Shown here: piece by piece, positions 1 to 9,244 of the stretch
Layout of the letters: every line of letters starts with the position of its first letter
Position numbering within the stretch: position 1 is the stretch's first letter
Assembly: GCF_023051145.1 (NCBI RefSeq)
Contig: NZ_JALKFS010000005.1
Coordinates: forward strand, 434,001 to 498,000
DNA from: Williamsia sp. DF01-3
GTDB taxonomy: Bacteria; Actinomycetota; Actinomycetes; Mycobacteriales; Mycobacteriaceae
Length of the DNA: 64,000 nucleotides
Direction: 5' to 3'
Translations under genes and position numbers: made by a program
The notes under the pieces: model-generated
Databases searched by the model: none
Seen by the model: only the letters and a program-made list of their open reading frames with translations
What the model was told of the DNA's origin: nothing

Positions 1-105
1 CTCGCTGACGCCCTGTAGTCGGCAACGCCTGCCGGTCGCGGATCCATTGGGTCGGGCGTCGCAGAACCATGGCTGATCTGCGCGCGCAATGGCATTGTCG
101 AGCCC

Positions 106-978
106 ATGGCCATCGAATTGTCCACAGCGCGTCGTCTGTGGCGACTGCTCGAACCGATCCACGCCGTCACCTACTTCTCGGACGAGACGCGAGAGGCACT
201 GGCAGCGGCCGGTTATCGCGGTTTTTGGATGGGGTACTTCGCGGGTCGTGCCGCGCCCTTGGGCGAGGTGGGTCCCGAGATCGTGACCGCGCTGTTCTAC
301 AACTTCGCGCCCGACCATGTCGCCCGCGCCATCCCGGACGCCTGGCGGTTCGCTCCGCCGGAGACGGCGATCGATGTGCGCCGACAGGCCGCGGTGGCCA
401 CTCTGCAGCGGATGCTGGGTTCGGCGGGGAACGACGAGGTGGTCGATCGGGTGGTGGCGCTGCTGAGGCCGGCAGCGCAGAACGCAGACCTGGGTGGTCG
501 GGCGCTGTTCGCGGCGAACGCCGCGCTGCCGTGGCCGGAGGATCGATACGGGGCACTCTGGCATGCCGCGACCCTGCTGCGCGAACATCGCGGTGACGGC
601 CACGTGGCCGCCCTGACGACCGCCGGTGTCACCGGTCGCGAGGCGGGGGTGCTGCATTCGAGTGCCGCTGCCATCCCACGGTCGGTTCTCGAGACCAGCC
701 GAAAGTACACACCCGACGAATGGTCTGCGCTCACAGAACGTTTGGCCGAGCGCGGCCTGCTCGACCACTCAGGGGCGATCACGCCGTCCGGGAGAGCACT
801 CAAGGGTGACATCGAGACCACCACCGATCGGCTGGCCGCACCTGCGTACAACATCCTGTCCGAAGTCGAGGTCGATGAACTCACCTCGGCATTGATGACG
901 TTGACGAAGACAGTGGTCGCGAGCGGCGACATCCCGTCGGTCACTCCGATGGGTCTCGATCTCGACGATGTCGGGTGA
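106..978 (+). CDS. SCO6745-family protein (helical/winged-helix-like, unknown function)
   Basis: A 290-residue cytoplasmic protein with no signal peptide or membrane segment. The opening (ARRLWRLLEPIHAVTYFS) and the WMGYFAGRAAPLG segment near residues 40-55 match what I remember of the actinobacterial SCO6745 family. The C-terminal third (EWSALTERLAERGLLD, then GRALKGDIETTTDRLAAPAY) reads like a MarR-type winged-helix dimer, though family function is not established. The ATG at 106 was chosen because conserved-looking sequence begins directly there; no strong ribosome site is visible. It lies 21 bp upstream of a deazaflavin-type reductase on the same strand, so the two may be co-transcribed. 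Family call is fairly secure; the biochemical role is unknown. Confidence 0.75.
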   Translation: MAIELSTARRLWRLLEPIHAVTYFSDETREALAAAGYRGFWMGYFAGRAAPLGEVGPEIVTALFYNFAPDHVARAIPDAWRFAPPETAIDVRRQAAVATLQRMLGSAGNDEVVDRVVALLRPAAQNADLGGRALFAANAALPWPEDRYGALWHAATLLREHRGDGHVAALTTAGVTGREAGVLHSSAAAIPRSVLETSRKYTPDEWSALTERLAERGLLDHSGAITPSGRALKGDIETTTDRLAAPAYNILSEVEVDELTSALMTLTKTVVASGDIPSVTPMGLDLDDVG

Positions 979-999
979 TGAGCGCCTAGACTTTTCGCC

Positions 1000-1401
1000 A
1001 TGGGCTTCAACGACGAGATCATCAAAGAGTTCCGCGCCAATCACGGCAAGGTCGGTGGCAATTTCGAGGGTGCGCCGCTTCTGTTGCTGCATCACAAGGG
1101 GATCAAGAGCGGTAAGCAGTACGTGACGCCGCTGGTCTATCTGCCCAAGGACGGCGTCTCGTACATCTTCGCGAGCGCTGCGGGCGCCGACGAGGACCCC
1201 CAGTGGTACCGGAATCTGCTCGCCGATCCGGCGACCGAGGTGGAAATCGGCGACGACACCGTCCCGGTGACCGTTTCCGAGGTCACCGGCGCCGACCGCG
1301 ACCGGATCTACGCCGAGCAGGCCGGTCTGATGCCGGGCTTCGCGGATTACGAGAAGAAGACCAGCCGCACGATTCCGGTGCTGGCGTTGTCTCGAGCCTG
1401 A
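1000..1401 (+). CDS. Deazaflavin (F420)-dependent nitroreductase/quinone reductase family protein
   Basis: 133 residues, the usual size for the Ddn-like split-barrel family. Typical family segments are visible: the N-terminal helix with FRANHGKVGG, the strand LLLLHHKGIKSGKQYVTPLVY, and the DPQWYRNLLADPATEVEIG segment that shapes the cofactor pocket. Relatives in mycobacteria use reduced F420 to reduce quinones or nitro compounds. The lack of a hydrophobic N-terminal anchor suggests a soluble enzyme. Substrate cannot be predicted. The presence of this family and of the LLM-type enzyme at 25.1 kb implies that the host makes F420, which is inference from family knowledge. Confidence 0.85.
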   Translation: MGFNDEIIKEFRANHGKVGGNFEGAPLLLLHHKGIKSGKQYVTPLVYLPKDGVSYIFASAAGADEDPQWYRNLLADPATEVEIGDDTVPVTVSEVTGADRDRIYAEQAGLMPGFADYEKKTSRTIPVLALSRA

Positions 1402-1419
1402 GGTCGGGCGGGCGCGCGA

Positions 1420-1839
1420 TCAGTATGTGCGCTGGCGGGGCGGGGGAGCGGTGATGACACCGACCTCGTCCGAATCGACGATCTCCGCGCCCAGCGGCAG
1501 CAGCGATACCGGGACCATCTTGAAGCTCGCGATGCCTAGCGGGATGCCGATGATGGTGAGGCACAAAGCGATTCCGGTGACGATGTGGCCGATGGCAAGC
1601 CAGATACCGGCGAAGATCAACCAGATCACGTTGCCGATGGCCGAGCCGACCCCGGCTGTGGGTTTGCGAACCACGGTTCGGCCGAACGGCCACAGGGCGT
1701 ACGCGGCGATCCGAAACGATGCGATCCCGAAGGGGATGGTGATGATGAGGATGCAGCAGATGATTCCGGCGGCGACGTAGCCCAACGCCATCCAGAATCC
1801 ACAGAGCACGAGCCAGATGACATTCAGAATGGTCTTCAT
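1420..1839 (-). CDS. YccF-domain membrane protein
   Basis: 139 residues made of two similar YccF repeats. The first is near residues 5-55 (NVIWLVLCGFWMALGY, then TIPFGIASFRIAAYALWPFG). The second is near residues 68-120 (NVIWLIFAGIWLAIGH, then GIPLGIASFKM). Each repeat supplies about two hydrophobic helices, so the protein should sit in the cytoplasmic membrane. The gene is convergent with the reductase gene upstream (19 bp gap) and divergent from the small membrane protein that follows. Function of YccF proteins is not known. Confidence 0.85.
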   Translation of the reverse strand: MKTILNVIWLVLCGFWMALGYVAAGIICCILIITIPFGIASFRIAAYALWPFGRTVVRKPTAGVGSAIGNVIWLIFAGIWLAIGHIVTGIALCLTIIGIPLGIASFKMVPVSLLPLGAEIVDSDEVGVITAPPPRQRTY

Positions 1840-1940
1840 CAGTTCAGTCTGCCAAATGTGACCGACTCCGCATGGATGAACGCAGCTACCCTGTGCGTTC
1901 TTCTGAGAAGCTGACGGGACTTTCGCTTCTGAGGAGTCTG

Positions 1941-2156
1941 ATGAGATCTGGGCTTCGAGAGCTCGTGTGGTCGTTGGGGATGATCATGATCCTGCTGGTC
2001 CGGATCGTCACCACCCTCACCACGGCGTTGCTGATCATCGGCTGGGTTGTGGTGGCGTTTCGGTCGGACCTGCTCAACAACTGGTTCTGGCCGGCCGCTG
2101 TCTCGGGCATCCTGCTGGCCGGCAGCACCTTTCTCTACAACGTGATCCGCGGCTGA
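1941..2156 (+). CDS. Small two-helix membrane protein, unknown function
   Basis: About 71 residues from the ATG at 1941, which is preceded by GAGGAG at good spacing. An in-frame ATG at 1872 would add 23 residues but has no visible ribosome site. Two hydrophobic stretches are visible: LVWSLGMIMILLVRIVTTLT running into LLIIGWVVVAF, and WPAAVSGILLAGSTFLY. The gene ends 2 bp from the convergent response-regulator gene. I do not recognise a family. Length, a clear ribosome site and clean membrane segments support it being real. Confidence 0.6.
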   Translation: MRSGLRELVWSLGMIMILLVRIVTTLTTALLIIGWVVVAFRSDLLNNWFWPAAVSGILLAGSTFLYNVIRG

Positions 2157-2158
2157 GG

Positions 2159-2803
2159 TCAGACCCCGAGATAGGCGAGCACCGCCAGGACCCGCCGATT
2201 GTCGTCGGCCGACACCGGCAGATCGAGTTTTGTGAAGATGCTGTTCGAGTGCTTGCTGACCGCTTTCTCGGAGAAGTACATGGCCTCGGCGATGGCTGCG
2301 TTCGAGCGGCCCTCCGCCATCAACGCCAGTACTTCGCGTTCCCGCACCGTCAAACGTTCCAGTGGCCCGTCGGCCCGCTGACCGGTGAGCAACTGCGACA
2401 CCACCTCCGGGTCGAGGACGGTGCCGCCCGCGGCAACCTGCCGTACGGCGTCGATGAACCCGGCCACGTTGGCGACCCGGTCTTTGAGGAGATAGCCGAC
2501 CGCGCCTTCGCCGCTCTCCAGCAGCTCCCTCGCGTACAGCTGTTCTACGTACTGAGAGAGCACCAGGACCGGGAAGCCGGGGCGGGAGGCCCGGATCTTG
2601 ATGGCAGCGCGCAGACCTTCGTCCGTGAAGGTGGGTGGCATCCGAACGTCCAGCACCGCAACGTCGATGGAGTCGTCGCCGAGCGCGACGTCGAGCTCGG
2701 TGGCGTTGTCGACGGCGGACACCACGTCCATGCTGTGGGCCTGAAGGATCCGGGTGAGCCCGTCCCGCAGCAGGGCGTGGTCTTCGCCGATCACGACGCG
2801 CAT
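2159..2803 (-). CDS. LuxR/NarL-type response regulator
   Basis: 214 residues. The receiver domain has the acidic pair E7/D8, phospho-acceptor D52 (AVLDVRMPP) and conserved K107 (YLLKD). The C-terminal LuxR-type helix-turn-helix is near residues 146-205 (LTVREREVLALMAEGRSNAAIAE). The start was set at the ATG at 2803; longer forms would run into the sensor gene without a ribosome site. The sensor kinase ends 13 bp inside this gene, so the pair is translationally coupled. The MmpL transporter divergent from the kinase is a plausible target, but that is inference. Confidence 0.92.
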   Translation of the reverse strand: MRVVIGEDHALLRDGLTRILQAHSMDVVSAVDNATELDVALGDDSIDVAVLDVRMPPTFTDEGLRAAIKIRASRPGFPVLVLSQYVEQLYARELLESGEGAVGYLLKDRVANVAGFIDAVRQVAAGGTVLDPEVVSQLLTGQRADGPLERLTVREREVLALMAEGRSNAAIAEAMYFSEKAVSKHSNSIFTKLDLPVSADDNRRVLAVLAYLGV

Positions 2804-3909
2804 GGCACCTCCATCGACACGATGGTCGGGCCACCGATCGGACTGTGCACGAAGAGCCTTCCGTCCAGTGCTGTCAGTCGCTGGGTGACACCGTGCAGTC
2901 CCGAACCCGAGGGCGCAGCGCCGCCCACTCCATCGTCGCCGACCTCCACGCGCAGCACACCGTCGAAGATACCCATGGCGATCCACGCGTTACGTGCACG
3001 GGCGTGTTTTCCGATGTTGGCCAGCGCCTCGGCAACCGCGAAGTACACAGCGTTCTCCGTGGCGACGGGAAGACGTTCGTGCACACCGAGATTGAGTGTG
3101 ATGGGCAGGGGCATGTCGAGGGCCAGCGCTTCGACTGCCGGTCCGACGCCGCGATCGGCCAGCACCGGGGGATGGATGCCGCGGACCACTGATCGCAGAT
3201 CGCCGAGGGCCGAGGTGGCCGACGCCCGCGCTTCGGCCATCAGTTGTCGGGCCCCTTCCGGGTCGGTGGCGATCTGACTCTCGGCCAGGCCGATCGTCAT
3301 ACCGAGGGCGGCCAGCCGCGCCTGAGCCCCGTCGTGGAGGTCCCGCTCCACCCGGCGCAGCTCGGCTGCCGCGGAATCAACTGTCGCAGCCCGTGACTCG
3401 GTCACCTCGTGTACGCGTGCCTCGAGGACTTCGTTGCGGCTGCGGCCCAGCGCCCACAGGTCCATCACGGCACGGGTTTTCATCAATGGCTCCACGAAGG
3501 GCAGCAGGATGAGGGTCGCCGTGAAGATCACCCCCACCAGGGAGATGACAAATCCGACCGTCGACGCGATCACCAGCCAGCCGAGGTCGCGCCAGCGCAG
3601 GGAATCGGTACTCCACACGGACAACAGATGGAAGATCCCTCGATTGTTCGTGGGCCGGTAATCACCCGGCTGCCACGGCCGGTCGAGAACGCCTGCCGCC
3701 ATCCGCCGATGAAGGTCACAGAACGCGCCGGTGATCGGCACCTTGACCCACAGCACCAGGGCGCCGACGGAGACCAGGACCAGTGGGATCGCGACCACCT
3801 GGACGACGAACAGCACCAGTGCGACCGGCGCGAGCAGAGTGGTGACAACGGCATACATGGCCGCCCTCAGCCACCGAACAATCGGCCTCGGTTCTTCGTC
3901 GGATCTCAC
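2791..3909 (-). CDS. Sensor histidine kinase (HisKA_3 type) with PF13796-like sensor domain
   Basis: 372 residues from a GTG at 3909 with AAGGA upstream; an ATG at 4008 would add 33 unlikely residues. The N-terminal 145 residues hold four hydrophobic segments in the arrangement of the putative-sensor domain common beside LuxR-type regulators. The dimerisation helix carries the phospho-acceptor H192 in RVERDLHDGAQARLAALG. The ATPase domain shows an N-box (EALANIGKHA) and G-box (VGDDGVGG). No large extracellular loop is present, so it probably senses membrane or envelope state. It is divergent from the MmpL gene, with about 210 bp between the starts. Confidence 0.9.
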   Translation of the reverse strand: MRSDEEPRPIVRWLRAAMYAVVTTLLAPVALVLFVVQVVAIPLVLVSVGALVLWVKVPITGAFCDLHRRMAAGVLDRPWQPGDYRPTNNRGIFHLLSVWSTDSLRWRDLGWLVIASTVGFVISLVGVIFTATLILLPFVEPLMKTRAVMDLWALGRSRNEVLEARVHEVTESRAATVDSAAAELRRVERDLHDGAQARLAALGMTIGLAESQIATDPEGARQLMAEARASATSALGDLRSVVRGIHPPVLADRGVGPAVEALALDMPLPITLNLGVHERLPVATENAVYFAVAEALANIGKHARARNAWIAMGIFDGVLRVEVGDDGVGGAAPSGSGLHGVTQRLTALDGRLFVHSPIGGPTIVSMEVPCAS

Positions 3910-4120
3910 AGCGGTCCTTCCACTCTTCAGGTCTCCATCGTGACCGAAGCGGGCAGTAGATGACAGTAGACCTGGGCCTACCCCAGGGGTGGGATATTCC
4001 GCCCTCACCTGGGGGATTGACGCTCCTGACCGGGCTCCGGGAAGCGAGCAGTCTCAGGTGGTGCTCGGTGTTCGCCGGGCCACCCGTCGAGGCGCACCGC
4101 CTCACGCATCAGGAGCTGAC

Positions 4121-6271
4121 ATGGGAAAGATGACCCGAGGGCCACAGGCAGTGGCGCGGTGGAGTGCGCACAACCCTTGGCGCGCAATAGGACTCTGGCT
4201 TGCGCTTGTGGTGCTGGCCGTGGGATTGAGCGCGTTGATCCCCACCCAGACGACCGACGACGCCGATTACCGGGTCGGTCAGTCGGGGACTGCCGACCAG
4301 ATGATCCACGAAGCCGGTCTCGCCGCACCGGAAACCGAGTACGTCGTCGTCACCGGCGACCGCGACGCGGCGCTGCTCGCCGCAAACGAGCTGCGCGAGG
4401 CACTGGCCGGCTCGGATCAAGTGCAAGAGGTCGTGGCGCCGGTGTGGAGTCCTGATGGCACGACGCTGTTGACGGCGATCTCGCTACGTGCCCCACCGGG
4501 CGACGAGGACGCGTCGATCACCGATATCAAGACCGCCGTCGCGGCGGTTGGTTCGAATCACCCGGAACTGACGTTCGGTCAGACCGGCGATGTCTCGCTC
4601 GACGAGTCGATCAACGAGCGGGTGGCCGACGACCTGGTCTCGGCCGAGATCATCAGCATCCCCATCACGTTCGGCATCATGCTCGTTGCCTTCGGTGCGC
4701 TGATAGCCGCCGGCATCCCGGTGTTGCTGGCGATCACCTCAGTGGTCGCCACCATCGGAATCTACGCTCCCATCTCCTACCTCGTTCCTTCCGAGTCGAC
4801 TGCGTCGTCGATGGTGATGCTCATCGGAATGGCTGTCGGAGTGGACTATTCGCTCTTCTACCTCAAACGTGAACGCGAGGAGCGGCGTAAGGGTCACAGC
4901 ACGATCGATGCGGTGGAGATAGCGGCAGCCACCTCCGGGCACTCGATCATCGTGTCCGGTGTTGCGGTGATCGCCTCACTCGCCGGCGTTTATGCGCTGG
5001 GCAGTGCGACGTTCAACTCGCTCGCCACGTCGGCGATCATCGTGGTGTCGGTGGCGGTGATCGGTTCCCTCACCGTGCTGCCGGCGTTGCTGGCCAAGCT
5101 CGGCAAATGGGTGGATCGTCCCGGGGTGCCGCTGCTCTGGCGCGTCAACAACCGGATCGGTCAGGGCGGGATCAGCTCGCGGATCATCGGACCCGTCATC
5201 CGTAGGCCCATCACCGCGCTGCTGGTGGGGCTGGTCGTGATGCTCGCCCTGGCAGTGCCCGCGTTGTCGATGACGATGCGCAGCGCCAACCTCGACACGC
5301 TGCCACAGGATCTACCTCCGGTGCAGGTCGCGCAGACGATGAACACGCAGTTCCCGTCAGAGGGCCCTTCGGCCAAGGTTGTTGTACAGGGCGGCAATGC
5401 TGCCGAAGTTGCTGTTGCACTGGACAACATCGGCAAACAGGCCGAGAGCTCAGGCGAGTGGACGGTCACCGGAGAGCCGACGATCTCGCCGTCCGGCAGC
5501 ACCAGCGTCCTCGAACTCGCCAGTACCTACCCGCCGGACGACGCGAAAGGTGATGACGCCCTGGTGGCACTTCGGACAAGCGTGGTGCCCGATCAGATCG
5601 ACCCTGTGGACGGCGCGCGGTTTGCTGTCGGTGGCGACCTCGCCGAACAGTACGACTCGGCGAACAACCAGTCCGATGGTCTGCCGGTGGTCATCGCGGT
5701 GATCCTGACTCTCACCATGCTGATGCTGATCGCGACGTTCCGGAGCCCGGTGATCGCAGTGGTGTCCACGCTGCTCAACCTGATGTCGGTGGGTGCCGCG
5801 TTCGGGGTGCTGGCCCTGGTGTTCCAGCATTCGTGGGCCGAGAGCATTCTCGACTTCAACTCGAACGGGACCGTGGTGGAGTGGATACCGCTGTTCATGC
5901 TGGCTGTGCTCGTCGGGTTGTCGATGGACTATCACGTGTTCGTCCTGAGCCGCATTCGTGAAGGTATCGACATGGGATTGACGCCTAAGGCCGCGGTGCG
6001 CGCCGGCGTCACCCAGACCGCCGGGGTCGTCACAAGCGCGGCGCTGGTCATGGTCTCGGTGTTCGCGTTGTTCGCGGCGCAGAGCATGGTGGAGATGAAG
6101 CAGATGGGGGTGGGGCTGGCAGCAGCGATCCTGATCGACGCGACCATCGTGCGCTTGCTCCTGTTGCCGTCCATCCTGGTACTCCTCGGTGACCGGGCGT
6201 GGTGGCCACGGCGTGACCGCGCTGTCCGGCGTCAGGCTCCGGATCCTCGGGTCGCACCTGTCCGGGTGTGA
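4121..6271 (+). CDS. MMPL-family RND transporter
   Basis: 716 residues from the ATG at 4121, which has AGGAG upstream. The layout is typical of MmpL/HpnN-type proteins: one membrane helix (LWLALVVLAVGLSAL), an external domain, five helices, a second helix-loop unit and five more helices. GVDYSLFYLKRERE and GLSMDYHVFVLSRIREG are the paired proton-relay segments with Asp-Tyr. In mycolic-acid bacteria such proteins export lipids or drugs. There is no neighbouring lipid-synthesis gene or MmpS partner, so the cargo is unknown. The divergent two-component system is the likely regulator. Confidence 0.9.
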   Translation: MGKMTRGPQAVARWSAHNPWRAIGLWLALVVLAVGLSALIPTQTTDDADYRVGQSGTADQMIHEAGLAAPETEYVVVTGDRDAALLAANELREALAGSDQVQEVVAPVWSPDGTTLLTAISLRAPPGDEDASITDIKTAVAAVGSNHPELTFGQTGDVSLDESINERVADDLVSAEIISIPITFGIMLVAFGALIAAGIPVLLAITSVVATIGIYAPISYLVPSESTASSMVMLIGMAVGVDYSLFYLKREREERRKGHSTIDAVEIAAATSGHSIIVSGVAVIASLAGVYALGSATFNSLATSAIIVVSVAVIGSLTVLPALLAKLGKWVDRPGVPLLWRVNNRIGQGGISSRIIGPVIRRPITALLVGLVVMLALAVPALSMTMRSANLDTLPQDLPPVQVAQTMNTQFPSEGPSAKVVVQGGNAAEVAVALDNIGKQAESSGEWTVTGEPTISPSGSTSVLELASTYPPDDAKGDDALVALRTSVVPDQIDPVDGARFAVGGDLAEQYDSANNQSDGLPVVIAVILTLTMLMLIATFRSPVIAVVSTLLNLMSVGAAFGVLALVFQHSWAESILDFNSNGTVVEWIPLFMLAVLVGLSMDYHVFVLSRIREGIDMGLTPKAAVRAGVTQTAGVVTSAALVMVSVFALFAAQSMVEMKQMGVGLAAAILIDATIVRLLLLPSILVLLGDRAWWPRRDRAVRRQAPDPRVAPVRV

Positions 6272-6341
6272 GGTAGTGCACAATTGAGGGCAGGCTCACG
6301 GCCGCGCCGTGACAGACGCCGAGAACAGATCGGAGGACGCG

Positions 6342-7661
6342 ATGAGTGAGACAACGTCACCGGCCCGCGACTTCTGGACTGCTCTCACCCCCGGCGAAGA
6401 CCCGGCTGCCCGGCTCGAACAGGTACGCCGCGCCCACGAGCTCTTTGTGCAGACGGGCACACTTGCCCCGGCCACCGGCCCCACCTCGGTGCGGTCGGTG
6501 GTCCGGGACTCGTGGCTGCGCTCGGTCAAGGGCGGCGTCAACCCGTCGGGAATGATCGACGCGGGAGGGATGTCGTGGAACGACTTCCTCGAGTACCGCG
6601 CCGGACACCCGATGGCAGCCGCCTACCCTCTGGTCCGCTCGCTGATGCTCGACGAGGTGTCCGACTCAGGTGTGGTGGTAGCTCTCACCGATGACGTGGG
6701 TCGGCTGTTGTGGGTAGAGGGCGACCACAAAGCCCGAGACCAGGCCGGCGGCATCAATTTTGTCGAAGGAGCGGTGTGGGCGGAGCGCGTTGCCGGCACC
6801 AATGCCCCCGGCCTGGCTCTCGAGGTCGACCACGGTGTGCAGATCTTCGGCGCCGAGCACTTCTCGGTACCTGTCCAGGAGTGGAATTGCGTGGCGGCTC
6901 CGGTGCACGATCCCGTGACCGGCGCCGTGATCGGCGTGATCGATGTGACGGGCGGCGAGCGGGTGGCTGCGCCCTTTGCCCTGTCGATGGTGAAATCGGT
7001 TGTCGCGGCGGTGGAGAGCGAGCTGCGGGTGCGCACCCTGACCGGCAATGCGCCTGCGGTGGCGCCGGCGACGGGCCCGGAATTGCTTGTGCTGGACGGC
7101 GATCGGTACTTCTGGCGGACCGGTTCGGCGCCTGCGCTCCGACTGTCCCGCCGTCACGCGGAGATCTTGGTTTTGCTGGGTGAGTACCCGGATGGTCTCG
7201 GTACCGAGGAGATCGCCACCATGCTCGCCGAGGACGGGATCGACCCGGTGACCGTACGTGCCGAGATCTCCCGGCTCCGACGCGACCTGGGTGCGGACCT
7301 GGTGGCGTCGCGACCGTATCGCCTCACGGTGCCCGTCGAGTCGGACATCGAGCAGGTGCGTCGCTTGCTGCGCGGAGGTGATGTCGCCGGCGCCCTCGAG
7401 AAGTTCGGTCGCGGTGGGTTGCTCGCCGCGTCACTGGCCCCTGGGATAGCCGATGTCTTCGAGGAGCTGAAGGAAGACATGCGTTCGACGGTCCTCGCGG
7501 CACGCGACCCCGAGCTGCTGCGCGTGTGGACCGGCTCGGTGCACGGGCGCGAAGACCTGACGGCGTGGCGTCGCTGGGCACAGACGCTGCCCCCAGGTCA
7601 TCGCGACGAAGCCCTCGTCCGCGGCAGGGTCCGGTTGCTCGATCGGCGTTTCGGGATCTGA
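6342..7661 (+). CDS. GAF-domain transcriptional regulator (AcoR-like N-terminus, no AAA+ domain)
   Basis: 439 residues from the ATG at 6342 behind GGAGG; a GTG at 6309 is the alternative. Residues about 75-215 form a GAF domain with the AcoR-type signature (FVEGAVWAERVAGTNAPGLAL, GAEHFSVPVQEWNCVAAPVHDP, GVIDVTG). The segment near residues 250-330 (LSRRHAEILVLLGEYPDG to AEISRLRRDLG) resembles a winged-helix DNA-binding domain. There is no sigma-54 AAA+ module and no FIS-type C-terminus. Relatives in actinobacteria often control alcohol/aldehyde dehydrogenase genes. None is adjacent here, but an aldehyde dehydrogenase operon lies at 26.9 kb. Target unknown. Confidence 0.8.
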   Translation: MSETTSPARDFWTALTPGEDPAARLEQVRRAHELFVQTGTLAPATGPTSVRSVVRDSWLRSVKGGVNPSGMIDAGGMSWNDFLEYRAGHPMAAAYPLVRSLMLDEVSDSGVVVALTDDVGRLLWVEGDHKARDQAGGINFVEGAVWAERVAGTNAPGLALEVDHGVQIFGAEHFSVPVQEWNCVAAPVHDPVTGAVIGVIDVTGGERVAAPFALSMVKSVVAAVESELRVRTLTGNAPAVAPATGPELLVLDGDRYFWRTGSAPALRLSRRHAEILVLLGEYPDGLGTEEIATMLAEDGIDPVTVRAEISRLRRDLGADLVASRPYRLTVPVESDIEQVRRLLRGGDVAGALEKFGRGGLLAASLAPGIADVFEELKEDMRSTVLAARDPELLRVWTGSVHGREDLTAWRRWAQTLPPGHRDEALVRGRVRLLDRRFGI

Positions 7662-7864
7662 TCGTCGCACCATTTTCATCCCCGCTTGTGAAGTCCGAGG
7701 GTGAATAGCCCTCAACAATTACTCACGGGGACGATGTACGTGCCCCCACAATTGGTACCTATCGGCACCGACCTCCAGCTGATAGGCATATCAGGGCCGA
7801 ACATCTGTCGCGAGCGGCGCCGTGGTCGGCCGGCCGATGTATACACGCGAAGAATGAGGCGGAC

Positions 7865-8275
7865 ATGACCCGATGGATCCGAGCAGCAGCATCGGCGGTG
7901 GCCGTCATCGGCGCTGCCACTCTTACCGCCCCCGTTGTGGCGGCACAACCCGTCGGTTCAGAGGAGGGCTACGTCGTCAGACTCGATCCTCTGACCACCA
8001 AGCTGTTCGCGACCGATCAGGCAGGGGCTCTGGCTGAGGCTGTCTGGGCCACCCCGCTGCCCGACGGCTTCCTGCTGGGGTCGAACTTGCTGTGGGCGAA
8101 CAGGATCGCGCAAGTGGCGGCGCGCTACCCCGCAGGCTGCGTGGAGATGCACATACGGCTGGACCGCACCTCGTCCTACTCGAGTGGGGTCGGTTCGGCG
8201 ATAGAGAATTGCCAGTGGCTGGTGCCGTCGGTAGCTCGTGAGGAGCCCACCAAGGGTGGGTGGTCCCGCGGGTAG
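7865..8275 (+). CDS. Small secreted protein, unknown function
   Basis: 136 residues. The first 28 or so form a classic Sec signal peptide: MTRWIR, a hydrophobic run, then APVVAAQP with likely cleavage after AA. The mature part is about 108 residues with two cysteines (GCVEM and ENCQW) that could make a disulphide. No lipobox. I do not recognise a domain. It resembles the many small exported proteins of mycolate bacteria. An upstream stretch of about 200 bp (7662-7864) holds no convincing gene. Confidence 0.75.
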   Translation: MTRWIRAAASAVAVIGAATLTAPVVAAQPVGSEEGYVVRLDPLTTKLFATDQAGALAEAVWATPLPDGFLLGSNLLWANRIAQVAARYPAGCVEMHIRLDRTSSYSSGVGSAIENCQWLVPSVAREEPTKGGWSRG

Positions 8276-8288
8276 CGCGGGTCTTCGT

Positions 8289-8666
8289 TCAACGCCCGTC
8301 CGATTGCTCCCGGTAGGCGGCAGTGATCTGTTGGCTGATGCGTCCGCGATCGCCGATGTCATAGCCTTGCTCACGGGCCCATTGCCGAATGGATGTCCGT
8401 TCGTCGGCGCCGACAACAGGCCCCTGGCGGCCGTTGGTGTGGTGCTTGGGTGCGCTTGACCGCCTACGGCCACCTACGCGGGCCGACTTGCTCAGCAATG
8501 TCGAGACCGGAACTCTGCCGTTCTCTATCTTCTCCAAATTCGTTGCACTGGTGTCGATTACGTAGTCCACTCCCAGCCACGACCACTCGATCGTGTGCAA
8601 CTGATCAATGTGAACCGGCTTGCCATCCAAGTCGTCGACATATTCAACGACGGTCTTTTTCGCCAT
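8289..8666 (-). CDS. lsr2: Lsr2-family nucleoid-associated protein (paralogue)
   Basis: 125 residues, longer than canonical Lsr2 (about 112). It opens MAKKTVVEYVDDLDGKP, very like Lsr2 of mycobacteria, with the beta-strand dimerisation region to about residue 60. RVGGRRR follows, and then a C-terminal DNA-binding domain IRQWAREQGYDIGDRGRIS with the RGR minor-groove clamp at 107-109. Lsr2 bridges AT-rich DNA and silences foreign genes. The middle linker differs from the housekeeping protein, so this is probably a second copy. The ATG at 8666 was chosen because the family N-terminus starts exactly there, although the ribosome site is weak. Confidence 0.88.
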   Translation of the reverse strand: MAKKTVVEYVDDLDGKPVHIDQLHTIEWSWLGVDYVIDTSATNLEKIENGRVPVSTLLSKSARVGGRRRSSAPKHHTNGRQGPVVGADERTSIRQWAREQGYDIGDRGRISQQITAAYREQSDGR

Positions 8667-9049
8667 GCGGCTAAAGATAGCCAAGTTGGTGTCGGTACGC
8701 GGGCTAAAAAGACAATCCGTCCGCAAAACGTCTCGCGGACGATGTGATTCGTCGTCCGAACAGATGAATGGCTCGGCTGGCAAGAATGTTCTGGCCACTT
8801 CTGACCGCTCGGCCGAAGGGTTGTGCCCGCTGGGGCGAACCTCGGGTGATCGGTTCTCCGAGCCCTCGCCGTTGTTGCAAGTGGTCTCTCGACATTCGGG
8901 GCAGTATCGGCAGCGATCGGTGACGCTTCATCTCTGACGGTAAAGATCACCGTGTAGGTCTTATCGACCTCGCGATTACAACTCCGGCGTGGCAAGATAA
9001 GCCGGATGGGGGGTTATGAAGTGTACAAATCAGAGCTGGTCGGTATTTC
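8667..9049. other. Gene-poor stretch upstream of the Lsr2 paralogue
   Basis: 383 bp without a convincing gene. Open frames here lack coding character or ribosome sites. Base composition is visibly less GC-rich than the surroundings, especially from about 8950 on. It probably carries the lsr2 promoter and its own regulatory sites, but I cannot pick out a clear motif. Confidence 0.5.
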
Positions 9050-9244
9050 GTGAACGATTACAACGAATCAATGGAAATCAAGGATGATTCATCGATGCCG
9101 CAGGATGCGTCAGTTGTCGATGCAGACCGGGTGCCGCCGGCAAAACAGACCTTGATCGGGGGCGATCTGATCAAGGTCCTTGCCCTCACTGCGCTTTTAG
9201 GCCTGGTCATAGGCGTGATCGTGCTCATCGAACTGGCCAATTGA
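9050..9244 (+). CDS. Putative small tail-anchored membrane protein
   Basis: 64 residues from a GTG at 9050. The first 38 are hydrophilic and acidic; residues about 40-61 (LIKVLALTALLGLVIGVIVL) form a single membrane helix followed by IELAN. The next in-frame ATG (MEIKDDSSMPQD) is at residue 8 and is an equally good start. No family recognised and no clear ribosome site. A clean C-terminal membrane anchor in a patch next to an Lsr2 paralogue makes it plausible, not certain. Confidence 0.45.
   Translation: MNDYNESMEIKDDSSMPQDASVVDADRVPPAKQTLIGGDLIKVLALTALLGLVIGVIVLIELAN

Noticed and set aside
7712-7948. Minus-strand frame of 78 residues before the small secreted protein
   Set aside because: Ends in a protein-like stretch but overlaps the signal-peptide region of the plus-strand gene and has no start context.
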